Source: Hypomesus transpacificus (lineage: Eukaryota > Chordata > Actinopteri > Osmeriformes > Osmeridae). From it: a stretch of 64,000 bases of DNA. The stretch spans positions 1 to 64,000 of the forward strand of contig NC_061074.1 of NCBI RefSeq assembly GCF_021917145.1, written 5' to 3'. The notes below the pieces were generated by a model. The model had not been told where the DNA came from, ran no database searches, and saw only the letters and a program-made list of their open reading frames with translations. Positions 38,163 through 50,937 of the stretch are shown here, piece after piece; the stretch's first letter is position 1; every line of letters starts with the position of its first letter. Both the position numbers and the translations under genes were made by a program.

Positions 38163-39160
38163 CTCCACGTCCTGCCATCAGAAACAAAGCACATGATTTG
38201 TCACTGAGGATTCGAAAGAGGGAAGTAAAACTGAAGAGCCGGGAGGGATCACACTAATAAAAGTGGTTTCCCTCTCACAGAAAGAGGTGCTATCTGCTTG
38301 CTCAGAAATGTCGACCCTATGATGATCGAAACAGAAATTACAGATGAGACTTTCTGTTAGTACAGAATCCCTTACACAGACTTCCTCATTTTATGTAGGG
38401 TAACTGGACAGTAAAGCATGACATTGGCAAACTCCATCTGCATTCAGATAGCCACCCTCTCTCCAGCCTTCCTCCAGCCTCTTTCAAGCCTCTCTCCACC
38501 CTGTTTCCAGCCTGTAATCACCTCAGGGCTCCTTTATACAGATAGACAGATATCATTTTGTCTCACATCTGTGGTCAGTCAGAAATCCATTCTCTATAAT
38601 TCGATGTTCATGGTTTTCTTGTTTTTTTCCATCACTCTCACACACAAATAGGAAAGATGGTGGTGCATCATCCCAGGTGTCAGAAAGGTAGAGTGGTTTC
38701 ACACATCCGTTCACACACGGTTTGGTGCATGAGAGACTGGCTTTTACATCCTGATAAACAACAGACAGACAGGCAGACGGGTAAACTGACAGACAAATAG
38801 ACAGGCAGAGAGACAGGCAAAAAAAATAATACTTTAGTTTTAATTTATATTTGTAATTGGAGGCTGTAAAAAACAAAAGATAAGTTGTTCCTCATCTCCA
38901 TATCTATCTCTCTGTACTACTTATTCTGCACTGAGTCCAGAACTCGGCTCTACTGCTCTGTACGTTCTAGTGAGGAGAACAAGCGAAAAGCAGGTGCAGG
39001 GTAAATAAAAGTGACTTTACAGTAAAAATGTAGTATTTCGGCCTCCTCTCTCTGCTTCTATTTTTGGTTCCCTCCCTATTCCCTCCACTCCTCTCTTCCC
39101 ATGCTTTCCTCACACCCTCAGCTGTTACACATCAAGACGGAGAAAGAGGGAAAGAGAGAA

Positions 39161-39280
<120 letters not shown>

Positions 39281-39606
39281 GTATGTGTCACAGGAGGGAA
39301 AGCACAGCTCTCACACTCCAACAGACTGCCGGTGGGGGAAGTGGAAGTAGGGGGGTAGAAATGTCAGCTAAGGTACAAAACCACGATAACTTCCCCTGTC
39401 GCTATCAGTCATATATTACCACAGCAGAACGTCAACGCAGAACAGACAAGCTTGGACAGAACTCTTCCGCTGCCCTGTTATGACAGCTGTCTGGATACCG
39501 AACAGATGAATGAGGGAGATGATTAACAGAGAGGAGAAACGGAGGAAAGCGCTTAAGGAGTAGGAGAGGATGATTATTGTCTAATAAAGGATTTTTGGAC
39601 CAGATC

Positions 39607-42027
39607 ATGGATTGGAGACGGTGGATGTTAATTCTGGGTTTGCTGTTGATCGCAGCAAACTGCATATCAGGTATTGACAAACTTCTATTGCTATATTGAG
39701 GACATCTCCTGTTTAAACTACGTCATGGTAGGCTGAAGGAATCTCCGGTATTTTTGAATCCTACTGTATTTGGATTTAGCTGAGAACATCTAAACTATGA
39801 TTGTTTCCGTCATATTTCTAATGTGTGTCTTACAATTTCTGGCAGCGAAAGGGAGTTCTCTTATTGACTGTTGATCTTATTGTTGATAAACATAGAAATT
39901 AATGATGGGGTTGGCGATTGTGGTAGTATTTACAGTCAAGTAGCTTCAACCTCAAGATAAAAGGAGAAGCACTGAGATGTGATTCAATTTCCATCTCCTT
40001 ATTACATTTTACTAGAACATCCTCCTCACATCCTAAACTCACAGACAAGTTAGAGAAATGTTGTGTAGGTTTCGTAACTCAAAAGTGTTCTAGAAACAGT
40101 GATCAAAACAGAATTTTGTTTTGTGCAATACGTGTCTGAGGAAACTCTGCTGAGGTCATGTGTGATGGAGTTCCCTTGGGGAAATTCTCTTCATGTACCG
40201 TTCTGTTCTGTTGTTCCTGTAAAATGTATTTACATACATTCATCATACATATTCAAATACTTTCTCTGCAAAGACTCTCAATAGTATATGATTGTAATGC
40301 AAAATCCCTTATAATTTTGTTAAAGTCAATGTTGAGTAGACTCCAAATCAAATTCAGTTGCAATTGCAATTCACTTTGATTCAATTAGACTCAGTTCAAC
40401 AAAATGTCATCAAGTTCAGTTGTATTCTTTTATATTCTGTTACAGTTTTTCACAATTGCTAAAACACAAAACCCCATTCTCTGAACCAAATGTTCAGTGA
40501 CCTGAGTCTGCTTGTGTGACTGACTGGTGTGTTGTGTCTCTGTGCTTCAGGACAGATGCTGCCTAAACCAGCCAATCTGAGCCTGGTCATGTGGGAGGAG
40601 AAGGTGACGGTGACCTGGGACCCTCCTAGGGAGGCGTCTCCAAGGACTCACTACAGCGTGGAGATGGGAATGTAAGCCTTCCTCACCACAACACACAACC
40701 AAACTCATACACCTTCTTCATCTTCATTCCTTACCAAGGGGTGGATGAACTTTGATTCATCCACCACTTTATCATTTTCTTTCCCCACCCATCCAGAAGC
40801 CATTCAATCATTCTACCTCACTTTCCAGCCATGCGGTCTACCTAAACAACCCCTCTTCCTGACCCTTAGTTATGGCCATAACATGACAGTGGTGAGTGGC
40901 TGTCAGAAGACCTCCCAGACCTCCTGTGACCTGACAAGCCTCATCAAGAACTACACCAAGAAATACCGAGTCAGAGTTCGGCTGGTTACTATGGCTGCAC
41001 AATCCAGCTGGGCTCAGAAGATGTTCACTCCCAACAGTGAGTGTACAGAGAAGAATGCCTTGTGTTTGAAACAGGCCTCGATCTCAGCCAACAGTTGGGC
41101 CTTGGTTTTAGACTATCACTATTTCTTTTTCACTTTCATGTCCTTGTTGTCCTCCTCCTCCTTCACCATTTCCTCCTCCTTCACCCAGATTTTCTGCTGC
41201 CCCCCACCTTCTCGCTGCTGGCCACCTCCAGCTCTGTCATGGTGAAGATCCACAAGAAACCCATTTTCAAGAACATGTTCAAGTTTGGGATGACCTACAC
41301 TGTGTACCTGCAGGAGACAGGACAGGAGAAGGTGAGAGAGGAGAATGTGGAACGATAACATGATGGAATGACCGGACTGTGGAATTATAGAATTTCAGGT
41401 TTATGGAATAGTGTCATTATGGGATTGTGGATCCATGGGCTGTGGGTACTGGTGAAAACTAGTAGCATCTTGTAGATGCTTGTATGGTCTGTGTTCTTCA
41501 TGTGTTGTGCGTCTGCCAGGTCGTGGTCCAGAGCTTGACCGAAGGACTGGATGAGGAGGGGGAGGACGCGGTGCTGACATTCCACAACCTGCATGGGCGG
41601 AGCTACTGCGTCAGCGCCACGGTGGAGTCCAGAACGGGTCCCACCATTAGCGAGGCCTCGCCCCAACAGTGCATCCAGCTGCCCAGTAAGACTGTCTATC
41701 TGTCTCACTTTCTTTCTGTCTATCTGTCGATCGATCGATCAATAGATCGGTCTATATCTCTCACTCTCAATCTGTCTATTAAAGATTTCATCAGTCAATA
41801 TATCAATCACTAAGGTCTTGCAGAACATTTCCCACAGTGAGGGAAAATGTGAATTGCTTTGTCAATCAAGTTCTACAATGACTGACCTCTGCTGTGTCAT
41901 TCCCCAGAGAATGTCCGGGTCTGGGTCTATCCTACAGTCCTCTGTGTGGCTGTGGTCCTCTTAGCCCTGGTCCTCACCCTCTGTTGGGTCCTGAGGCGTC
42001 CAGAAAAAATGCCTGCAGCACTGGTAA

Positions 42028-42107
<80 letters not shown>

Positions 42108-43373
42108 GCCTTCTAGTCTGCATATATTCCTGCATATTAATACATTTTTGACCACCATTACCACAGGTTTTTAACCCGATAAGAAAAGAGCAGTCCTTAT
42201 ACAATTAATAGATTGAACTCTAACAAGTATGTTTCGGTGTGTTTCGTCACAATTTCGGTTCAGCCGCATGTCTTCCTCTTTCCAAGAAGGCTTTCTGATT
42301 CATGTTGATTTTCATGTTTGTCATCCAACTTATCAAGTCTGTGTCATTATGCTAAGCTATTCTGGGCTACTCTGGTGGTGAGTTTAGTCATGTCAGCTAA
42401 CTGACTTTTTCCTTCTCTTCTTACTTTCCACCAGACGTCCATTAGGACTGACTGGTTCCCCCTGAGCCTGGCGAGGGATTCCGTGGAGGTGGTCACCAAT
42501 CAGGGCTGGTTCCTCTCCAGCCCTCGACCGGAGACCACGAGCTGGGGGGGGCTGGGGACCCCTGCCCCGGAGGAGGAGAGAACAAAGGAGGAGAAGGAGA
42601 GTAGGACAAGTCTGGACAGCGGAGTCAGCGTGAAGTCCCACTCTGGTGTGAGTGAGGGAGGGAGGGGAGGAGAGGAAAACAGGAGGGAGGGAGAGGACAG
42701 TGGCTGTGGGAGCATGGGGGAGGTGGAGAGCATCACCAGCAGCAGGAGTGGGACAGGAGAGCCCCCCCTGCAAGACCTCCAGCTGGGTTCCTCTGGAAGT
42801 CTGGATGGGGAGGACTGTGGGCTGCTTCCTAGGATCATGCACCTTGCTGGGGATGGATACCGGAGCCAGAGCCCCTGCTCGGTGGACCTCCAGGCCAGCA
42901 AAGATAGCTTTAAGCACATCCCCTTTGAAACACAGATAGACATGGCTGAATGTATCACAAGCTATAGACCAGGAAACTGGCAGACAAAAACAGTCATGGC
43001 TGACGTCATGACTGGCTACAAGTCTGGACATGTTGCGTGTGTGCGTTCAGACACAGGAAACTACAGAGTGCAGGAGGAGCACCAGATCGCGCCTCCATGT
43101 TTCTCAACCTCCCAGAGACAGTTTCTAACCTGCAATACAGGCAAGATGTTAACTGGGCAACAGAGGAACACTCCCCTTCCCATGGAGACGGTGGCAAACT
43201 TGGAGGACTCTGTGCTGATGCCACATGCCCCCCAGCAGTCCATCCACCTGGGGGAGTCGTTCCCTCTCTTGACAGCTCTGTCAGAGCTCCCCCTTTTGGA
43301 TGGAGGACTAAACTGCAACGCCGACATGACGGCATTCATCTCTCTGTGTAATGTTGAACTGACCTCAGGCTGA
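39607..43373 (+). CDS. il10ra: Interleukin-10 receptor alpha chain (class II cytokine receptor, CRFB7)
   Basis: Ligand-binding chain of the IL-10 receptor, which signals through JAK1 and STAT3 at the plasma membrane to restrain inflammation. Exons: 39607-39670, 40551-40671, 40870-41036, 41189-41331, 41520-41685, 41908-42023 and 42435-43373; 571 aa against 578 in human, with the same seven-exon plan. Residues 1-21 are a signal peptide. The first fibronectin-III domain ends near 117, with HYSVEMGIYG and CDLTSL..YRVRVR matching the family. The second ends near 220. The membrane helix is about 228-249. The long cytoplasmic tail lies in the last exon and has two YxxQ STAT3-docking motifs, YRSQ at 401 and YRVQ at 469, as in mammals, plus a DSGVS string that could be a beta-TrCP degron. 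Identity rests on fold, architecture, the YxxQ pair and gene order. Confidence 0.9.
42027..42108. repeat. (GTCT)n microsatellite in il10ra intron 6
   Basis: About 20 tetranucleotide copies starting at the donor of the transmembrane exon (gtaagtctgtctg). Confidence 0.95.
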
Positions 43374-44819
43374 CATGTTGTACTAAGTTTGGTCAAGTGT
43401 TATTGCCCAGGCAATATGCTGCAAATCAAAGTTTTGATTGAAGCACTGTGATAAAGTGAGGAAGATTCAGCTCCTAAGTGAAAAGCATTTCAATGTAAAC
43501 GGACTGAATTGTGTGAGTCCCTCTTCAACAGATGTGTCTTGCCACTGTAGTTTGCTTGCCATATCAGGAAGTGTAGAACAGACACACTAGGCTTCAGTTA
43601 CTTTGTGTGAGGCAGGAAGTGGTTTGATCCACGGTTGGTGGCAGCAGATGTGAGATGATTCAGGCAAGTTGTTCGACAATTGTTTATTAGGTGGCCATTT
43701 GGGGGAGGGGGGAGGGAAACTGAAGTATTTCACCAGTAATGAAAAATGTTTTGGGGGTTGGTGCCTGCTATGGAAACTGACACACCCTCCTTGCCTGCTT
43801 GAGATTTAGTGGTCCAAACTGTTCAAAAGAGCGAGGGATTAACATAGGCATCTGAGAAAGATGAATACTCAAGCGTAGAGCGCGATTGTGGGTTGGCTGT
43901 GGGGATACGTGCGTCAGTAAAGGTCACGGCGTTTATATTTTTCACACATACAGAATCATATAGGGCAAACGACAAACGTTTTACACAAACAGCACCCCCA
44001 GCACAGCTCCTACAGCTTTACTGCTAAATGATAACGTCTCTTGTAAAACATTGACAAAACCCACCCCCAGTTACCGTGTCATTCATTAACATACTGAAAG
44101 AAACAGATGTCACACTGGTTTATCCTGAGACCCCCGGGATCGGCTCTCAGACTCGGGATGAGAAAGCACAACCTTCGGGTTGGGAGCTGTGACCAGTAGC
44201 ACTTTACCATTACTGAAACCTGTCAACAGTGTACTGCTATAGATAGGGAGAGAGTGGGGGGGGACAGATATAACGTTGGTCATTTTAGTGACGCTGTGTT
44301 CTCTCACTCCAAATCTCACTTCCTCCTTCTAGTTCTTTTTTGACTGACGGAAACTACAGACAGCTTGTGTCATGGAGTTCCCAGTAGAACACACAGACAG
44401 TTAGGAGTTCCCTTATCAGGGTTATTTATTGATATAATATGTTATTTATTCAGAATGTTTCTGTAAGTGAAGTGGGGAAGAGTCCCTGTGATTAAAGTGC
44501 TTAAAAATGGTGTCCTTCTGAAACGTGTGTGTGTGTGTGTTAGTGAGGTTGTGTAATTTATTTAAGGAGTTTCATGTGTTTCTCTGCTGTGTGTGAGAGA
44601 CTTCTTGAATGGTAACTAAATGACACTGATAAACCATGAGTGAAAACCACAACATCCCGACATACAAACACACTCACACACACACACCCCTCTCCCCTCT
44701 AAACACACAATAGTGTGGCTCCTATCGTCAGATGTTATGGGACACCCATACAGTATGCAAAGATGGGACCATGGGGGGCTAGTGAAGCTGAATCACCAAG
44801 TTCCTTTATCTGCTTCAGC
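43374..44819. other. il10ra 3' flank, no gene recognised
   Basis: Probable 3'UTR of il10ra. The first plausible poly(A) signal I see is an ATTAAA near 44492. No exon with recognisable product. Confidence 0.4.
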
Positions 44820-46173
44820 TTGTCAGTGGGACCTCAGGTCCAGGTCAAGGTTACGTCAGACACCATTCAGGAACAAAGAAACACTCAAAAACTCAACAAA
44901 GCAAACATTGTTACTGTTACTTATTATGGACTGAACACTCCACCCTGGTAGCAATCAGTGAATCAGTAAATACAATGTAGATTTTTTTTACTTTTCAGTT
45001 ATTTACATTTGTATAAGGAAAGTAAATTGAGATCGGCGTCTCTTTGTTAACCAACACATTAACTTCAAACGTCTGATAAATCTTTGTAGTGCAAACATGA
45101 ATTGGTAGAACAGGACCTCAAATTCCACAAAGGGGATCACATGACATACCTGGTGATGACCTGGCCTGCCGGGAGCATGCCTGGTCTGTTTGTGGCCTCC
45201 ATCTACCAGCTGAGTGTGAGTGCGTCAGTGGCGGCTGCTGGTCTTTCAAATAGGGGGAGCTAATTTTCAGCCTACATCATATACAATATCCATGTATTTC
45301 GCTAGTTCACTGGCTAGTTCACGTGGGAATTAGGTTCAACTGAAACAAGGAATGTGGTGTATAATTGTATGAAATGTATGATGAAAATTGGCTAGCAATT
45401 CCGCAAAGCAAATACCAAGAAATAGGTTGCAGGGTTGCAGGCAGCAGTTTTTATTTCAACTACAGTTGATGGGACTGAGTTCGAATAGCTTCGGCGACTT
45501 TTTATAGTACAAAATCGCTCAATCAAAAGGAGGTGCAGTCTTTCGACAGACCCTCCAATCATCACGCAGAAGCCCGGCGTCCAGACCAGCCCACTCCTCC
45601 ATTCATCCGCAGAGAAGCTGAGCGTCCGTGGGTGGGACATAATCGCAGCATTTATCCAATGACCGTATAGTATGGAAGCACTATTTTCCGGAAGACAAAA
45701 AACTGTTCAAAGCATCCCCGTTGAAGGCCATGGAAGCTGGGCTTCAAGGAAAATGCACTGTGACGCTACGGGAATGTATGTGAAGGAAAGCAGTCAGTCG
45801 ACCTGCTAATTATGTAGCTGATTCTGAACGAACTCGTCTTCGATAGGAACGTTTTATAACGCATTTAAAATGTTAACACAGTAGTAAATATTTAACCATA
45901 CATGTTTTCAATTTTAGGGTTAGTTTTTAAGAAATCGCCACCGGAGTGCGTGTGTGCGTTTGGAAGAGAGAGAGGTGAGACAGTATTTACATTAACTCCA
46001 TGTGATTTTTCTTAAATGCAATGCATTTCATTGCAGACGTATGTGCGGAAGAGAGAGAGGTGAGACCGTTATTTCTGTACCATCCACAAGGCTGAAACTC
46101 CCCATGGCCATCTTGTCCCCATGGGGTTGACACCCACATTCTCACACCCACCCACACATGAAAATGTGTTTCT

Positions 46174-46216
<43 letters not shown>

Positions 46217-46670
46217 CTTACTCTCAACCACTCAAACACACCCACACAAATATGCATTGACCTCTCCACAGGCAATGCATTTCAGATAAATCGAGGGAGA
46301 TTCTGTCAGATACCCCCAGACTGCAGGAATGCCTGGTTAGTGACTAAGGTCACCACGTCAAGAGCAACATCCGTCCCAGGGGAGTTCCATGGAACCAGAA
46401 CATTCTGAGAAAGAAGAGGCCCGGTCCAGAAACACCACTGAAAACAGAACACACTCACGTTATCTTCCGTGACTGGTCAGGTTCAAGAACCGCAACTCCT
46501 ACAGTTACGGTTAGCTGCCTTGGTCGTGATTACAATATTCGCCGTCCCAGTTTCCGCTGAACTCATAAGGTATACATGACTGTAGTGTCAAACATGGAAA
46601 TTGTATGATTTGATGCTTCCTTTCAGATGATAAGTCGGCGTCGTGTTTCCTGAATAAAGAAATGAGAACC
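44820..46670 (+). pseudogene. Exon-like remnants of an unidentified membrane-protein gene, interrupted by hAT
   Basis: I do not recognise this gene. Plus-strand pieces with splice borders are: 44820-44947 (reading SVGPQVQVKVTSDTIQ.. to GLNTPP); about 45093 onward (CKHELVEQDLKFHKGD.. to IYQLSVSA), cut at 45226 by a hAT element and resuming after it to a gagag|gtgaga donor at about 45973; 46274 onward, after an acceptor; and 46478-46568, which reads LLQLRLAALVVITIFAVPVS, a membrane-helix-like segment. A last acceptor at 46626 precedes an immediate in-frame stop and an AATAAA at about 46653. The phase between the first two pieces does not join cleanly. Together this suggests a decayed single-pass receptor gene. 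Confidence 0.35.
45226..45943. mobile_element. Non-autonomous hAT element with 8-bp target duplication
   Basis: 718 bp. The ends are CAGTGGCGGC and the complement of CGGTGGCGAT, flanked on both sides by a perfect gagtgcgt octamer (45218-45225 and 45944-45951). No transposase frame. Removing one octamer plus the element restores a continuous exon-like open frame across the site. Confidence 0.88.
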
Positions 46671-48019
46671 AAGCTGTTTGGAGATTACTTTATTTTATGT
46701 TACATGTTTTCAAAGTCAATGTTGCAGCCACCCTTGATTCTCTTGCAGTTTCTTGCTTCAATCTTACACAATTCAGTCTTCATGATAAAAATATAGTGCA
46801 TTTCGATATTACATTACTCTTATCTACTATCTTATCTCTTGTTTACTTATCAGAAGGCCCAGCACACCTCCTACACACACACAACCACTAGGTCTTCCGC
46901 ACATCTTCCTCCTGACCACTTGACGTCTGCAGCACTTGACTGACTGGTTCTTTCTTTGAGCTGACAAATTGATTTTAAACACATTCTGCGCATTGAATGT
47001 CAGTCTGTATGTGAGAAAGGGTGAGAGAAAACATGAAAGGGGAAAAGAAGGGTAGTAAAAGGTAGAAGGGGAAAAGAGAAAAAAAGAAAGAAAGAAAAAG
47101 AAAGAGTGAGAGCAAAAGGGAGGGGGACAGTCGGTATCAGCATCCACACACTGCACATTTAAAAAAACATTATTAAAATGATTAGTCACAAACAGTTCTT
47201 TGAAACTCTGCTTCCTTGTTTACGTTCCTTGTCTGCCTTGTTTCTGCTGCAAACAGGGACAGGCCCTGAGGGGAAAGACCTGGAGAATAATCTACATATT
47301 ATTGGATTACAATCTTCCTTTTATGTTTCGACCAGTAGTTCAAAGAAAAAACACCTACACTTTTGACCGGTACTGTAAATGTTATGAAAAACACAGTTAT
47401 CAGTCGCGCTATAGGACACACGCATACACACAAACACACACAATCGCACATGATGTCAGCACTTGCATAGATAGGGAACACACGTGTGTGAGCATGTGTG
47501 TGTGTGTTTGTCTATGTTTACCACAAAATCACACCTTCAGTGGGGATTTATTGTCAAACCCACAGTTTCATCCAGATGTGACAATGTGACAGAAAACCAA
47601 ATTATGTTTATTCATTTATGTAAATGGTCAAGATACTATTAGGATCATGATGGTAATATGAAAACACTACCTTTGCTGTTTTATTCACTCACTTACACTC
47701 ATTCACTCTGTATATCTCTTTTTCTCTCTCTCTTTCTGTGCGCTGGCGAGAAGGGGAGTGAGTCATAATTCAAATGTGAATTTCATTTTCACATTTCAAA
47801 TGTGGTTTGTATGAAGTGAGAATGAGTGGGATTTGAAAGAAAGAGCAGACGAGAGCATGCAGAAACACAAACAGACAAGATACAGAATTTAAAGAAATAC
47901 ACAGAAAGATCAAGAATGCCAATGCTTGAGTTTAACTCTAAAAGTCCATATCTGTTCCTGTGTGTAGGTCTGACTCTACTTGATGATGCTGCTGATTGAG
48001 AAGGGAGGTGGAGATTTCT
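46671..48019. other. Intergenic stretch, no gene recognised
   Basis: Convergent gap between the decayed plus-strand gene and the small minus-strand gene. It contains A/G-rich sequence (47030-47130) and short CA/TG runs (47400-47510). No supported exon. Confidence 0.5.
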
Positions 48020-49260
48020 TTAGGCCCACTTTCCTGTAGGCGACATACATTCATACATAACCAAAGGCCCAGATAAAGAGATCGACAGACACACAAATGC
48101 AGAGCACAGCACTAATACCAAAGCATCACCAACACAACATACAATTAACCACTCTCAAGGAAAAACAAGGATTTGAATTGATCCATTCTGCGTTCATTAA
48201 TATAATACACTCACGTGAGCACTTTGTCTTTCAACGATGGTTCTGGAAAGGAAGTGAAGGAAAAGAGAAAATAAGACATGAAGACAGCAATGTAAATATA
48301 TAGAGAGGACACACCTACATTTATACATCATACTGGACATCGTACTGTACCTTTTTTCTTACACTTCTCGCAGCCGTTCTTGAAGCTGTTCTTGCAGGCA
48401 TTCTTGCAGCAGAGTTGAACGATGCCAATGGTGAAGAGGACGGCAAGGAAGGTGAACCCCGCGGCGATGCCCACGGCCTCTGAGTTTACTCTGCTCCCTG
48501 CAGTGCCACACAGAGATGGCATGGGGGTCAGAGGCCACAGAGAGAGGGACAGGGTAAGGGTCACACAGTAAGGGAGAGGAGGGATTGGGTCATAGGTCAT
48601 GCAGTAGGGGAGAGAACAGTAAGGTCATAGGTCACATGGTAAGGGAGTGAAGGGTAGGGTAGGGTTATACTACAGTTAAACTACATGAGATACGTAGTCA
48701 GATAGGGCTGTTTCATCGCATCACTTCATCATCCCCCGCCATCAACAATGCCAGATGGGAGAGAAGCACAGGTACAATCTTTTTGTCTGCTTCCTGTGTC
48801 TTCATGCATCACACACACGCCTGGCTAGCTAGCTATGTTTACTCTCTCACTCCCTTCTAGCTGATGGTGGCAATATTTCCCTTAGTATGTTGATAAGTGT
48901 TTAGCAGATTAGCTGTTCGTTATTTTAGCAATTTATAAGACATCATAGCCATCTGTTAGCTTAACAAATGAATCTATAGGATTCTGTCAGGAGAAAATTT
49001 GATGCTTGTTAGATTCAGCTCATTTCGGGCCCAATAAGCTAAATTACAATAAAAACTAAAACTGTGACTGTTATTGAGTTTCCAAGGCTGTGAGGAAGCT
49101 GAACAGCAGGAAGATACACTTCCTGCTCATACAGGAAATACGGAGCTGACCACACAACACACAGTGACCTACAGTAGAAACAGCTTCACACTTCAGTCAC
49201 ACTAGGCCTGCGTAAGTCAGATCTCCTCCTCTACCAAAGCGTCTCACCAGAACTGCCCAT
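48020..49260 (-). CDS. smim35: Small single-pass membrane protein, probable SMIM35
   Basis: Three minus-strand exons join in phase: 49248-49260 (MGSS plus one base), 48351-48497 and 48020-48033, giving 57 aa. The start has a donor (CTG|gtgaga), exon 2 follows a gcag acceptor, and the last exon ends KWA stop. Residues about 12-35 form one membrane helix (AVGIAAGFTFLAVLFTIGIV) that runs into CC. A short Lys/Cys-rich cytosolic tail (KNACKNSFKNGCEKCKKK) could be palmitoylated. There is no signal peptide. In human, the small minus-strand gene between IL10RA and TMPRSS4 is SMIM35, and this gene has that position and strand. I cannot recall the human sequence well enough to confirm homology. The third exon is the least certain. 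Confidence 0.68.
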
Positions 49261-50594
49261 GCCTCGTCCAGTTGTTTGCTTTTGCTCGCTTTCTCCTCCT
49301 TCTCTGCTTCTTCTCTTTCGAGCGATGCTCTGTGTCAATCCCTCAGTCCGTGTCCTCAGTCATAGCCCCTGTCTTCAGCTGACTGCTACTGAGACCATCC
49401 ACAGCACTGAACCTTAGCTCTCTCCTTCCTCTCTGTGTGTGTCCTGCGTCAGCGACTTACCAGCTTTACTTCTCAAACTGGTCCGTCCTCATTCTCCTGC
49501 CTATCATCTGGGTTTTGACAAACCCTCCCACCCTTGTTTTCCTTTTGTAAACCACGCTGTGTCTGTCTCATTCAGGCTGTGTTCCGGTCCTTTCTCCCTC
49601 CCAGCCCCGGCCCTGTCTCCTTCCTCATGCCCCTTGGTGAACAGAGGTGAGTTCATCTATTTTTATCTGACTATGTCACGGACATCATTCAACGCTGAGA
49701 AGGAGGACAATAAAGCTAGACACCAACAAAAACTAGATTTGACTTTGACTATTTGGTGATGGATTTCTTATGTCCTACCCCAGTCGTCATTTTTGACGAG
49801 AGCTTCTCTGTTGGCAGGCCTTCCAGTATCTGTAACTGAGGAGTGAAAAGATATTTGGACCGATTGGATCTTTCTCTGTTTCTCTCAGCTGGCCTTCTGG
49901 AGGGCACTGTTAGGCAGGTGCCAGCAGGTCTCTCAGGTGTGACCCTGTTATCATACTCAAGCCTCAACACGATGACCTCTTTGTCTGCCCTTCATGATCA
50001 GCTCAACTCTTCAATTTAGCATTTTCCCAAATCCCCAAAGCTTCATTTTAAACCACACAAATTAATGTAAAATGTTAACCTTTTCTCCACTTTACTGTAA
50101 TTATATCTGATTCATTTTCTATTTAATCTTGAACCTATCCAGCTCAGTTCCCAGAGCAGCGTTCTGCCCGGCTCACCTGGTTCTTCTCAGGTGAGTGAGG
50201 CCTCCTGGTGGCAGGAGGAGGTTTGACGCCCCACTGTTCTCTCCACTCCACTGATTTCTCACACGATAACATATTTCAACATCTGTTTCAAAATCACTAT
50301 GAGGAGTCTCAGTCTATTTATAGGGCTTTCCACGTGCACTGACACATTAACACATTAACAAACACAGACATTCACAGAAATACTGACAGACACACACACT
50401 GGCTACGCCCCCCCCCCCCCACACACACACACACACACTATTATTTTTTGGATGACGTACACATTATTTGGTAATTTTGTTATTTGTAATACACAGTGAT
50501 GTAGCTCACAGTGATTGCATAATACCAGCGCGGCACTAAGACATTCAGGAGTCATGTGTTGAAAAGGCTATCAGGGCCTCTCACAGTGAGGAGG
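49261..50594. other. smim35 upstream region
   Basis: Would contain the smim35 promoter on the minus strand. No other gene is recognised. A C run (50409-50420) is followed by a CA run. Confidence 0.4.
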
Positions 50595-50937
50595 GTCCCA
50601 GTCAGGTCCAGTCAGGTCCAGTCAGGCCCAGTGAGGCCCAGTCAGGTCCAGTCAGCTCCAGTGAGGCCCAGTCAGATCCAGTCAGATCCAGTCAGGTCCG
50701 GTGAGGCCCAGTCAGGCCCAGTCAGACCCAGTGAGGCCCAGTGAGGCCCAGTCAGGTCCAGTCAGCCCAGTCAGCCCAGTCAGGCCCAGTGAGGCCCAGT
50801 CAGGTCCAGTCAGGCCCAGTCAGGTCCAGTGAGGCCCAGTGAGGCCCAGTCAGGTCCAGTGAAGCCCAGCGAGGCCCAGTCAGGTCCAGTGAGATCCAGT
50901 CAGGCCCAGTGAGGCCCAGTCAGACCCAATGAGTTCC
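50595..50937. repeat. 10-bp minisatellite (GTCCAGTCAG / GCCCAGTGAG)
   Basis: About 34 copies in strict 10-bp register with variation at a few positions (g[tc]c cag t[cg]ag). Two shortened copies at about 50761-50780 shift the register by one base each. Confidence 0.95.

Noticed and set aside
40745..40869. Extension of il10ra exon 3 to the left (open frame from 40745)
   Set aside because: The open frame is continuous, but only the acceptor at 40868-40869 gives the family pattern EMGIYGHNMTVV and keeps the phase with exon 2; earlier acceptors lead to stops.
42393..43031. 212-aa minus-strand frame over the il10ra tail
   Set aside because: Antisense to a confirmed coding exon with both STAT3 motifs; no independent support.
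50595..50937. CRISPR array
   Set aside because: Units are contiguous 10-mers without spacers and the genome is eukaryotic.
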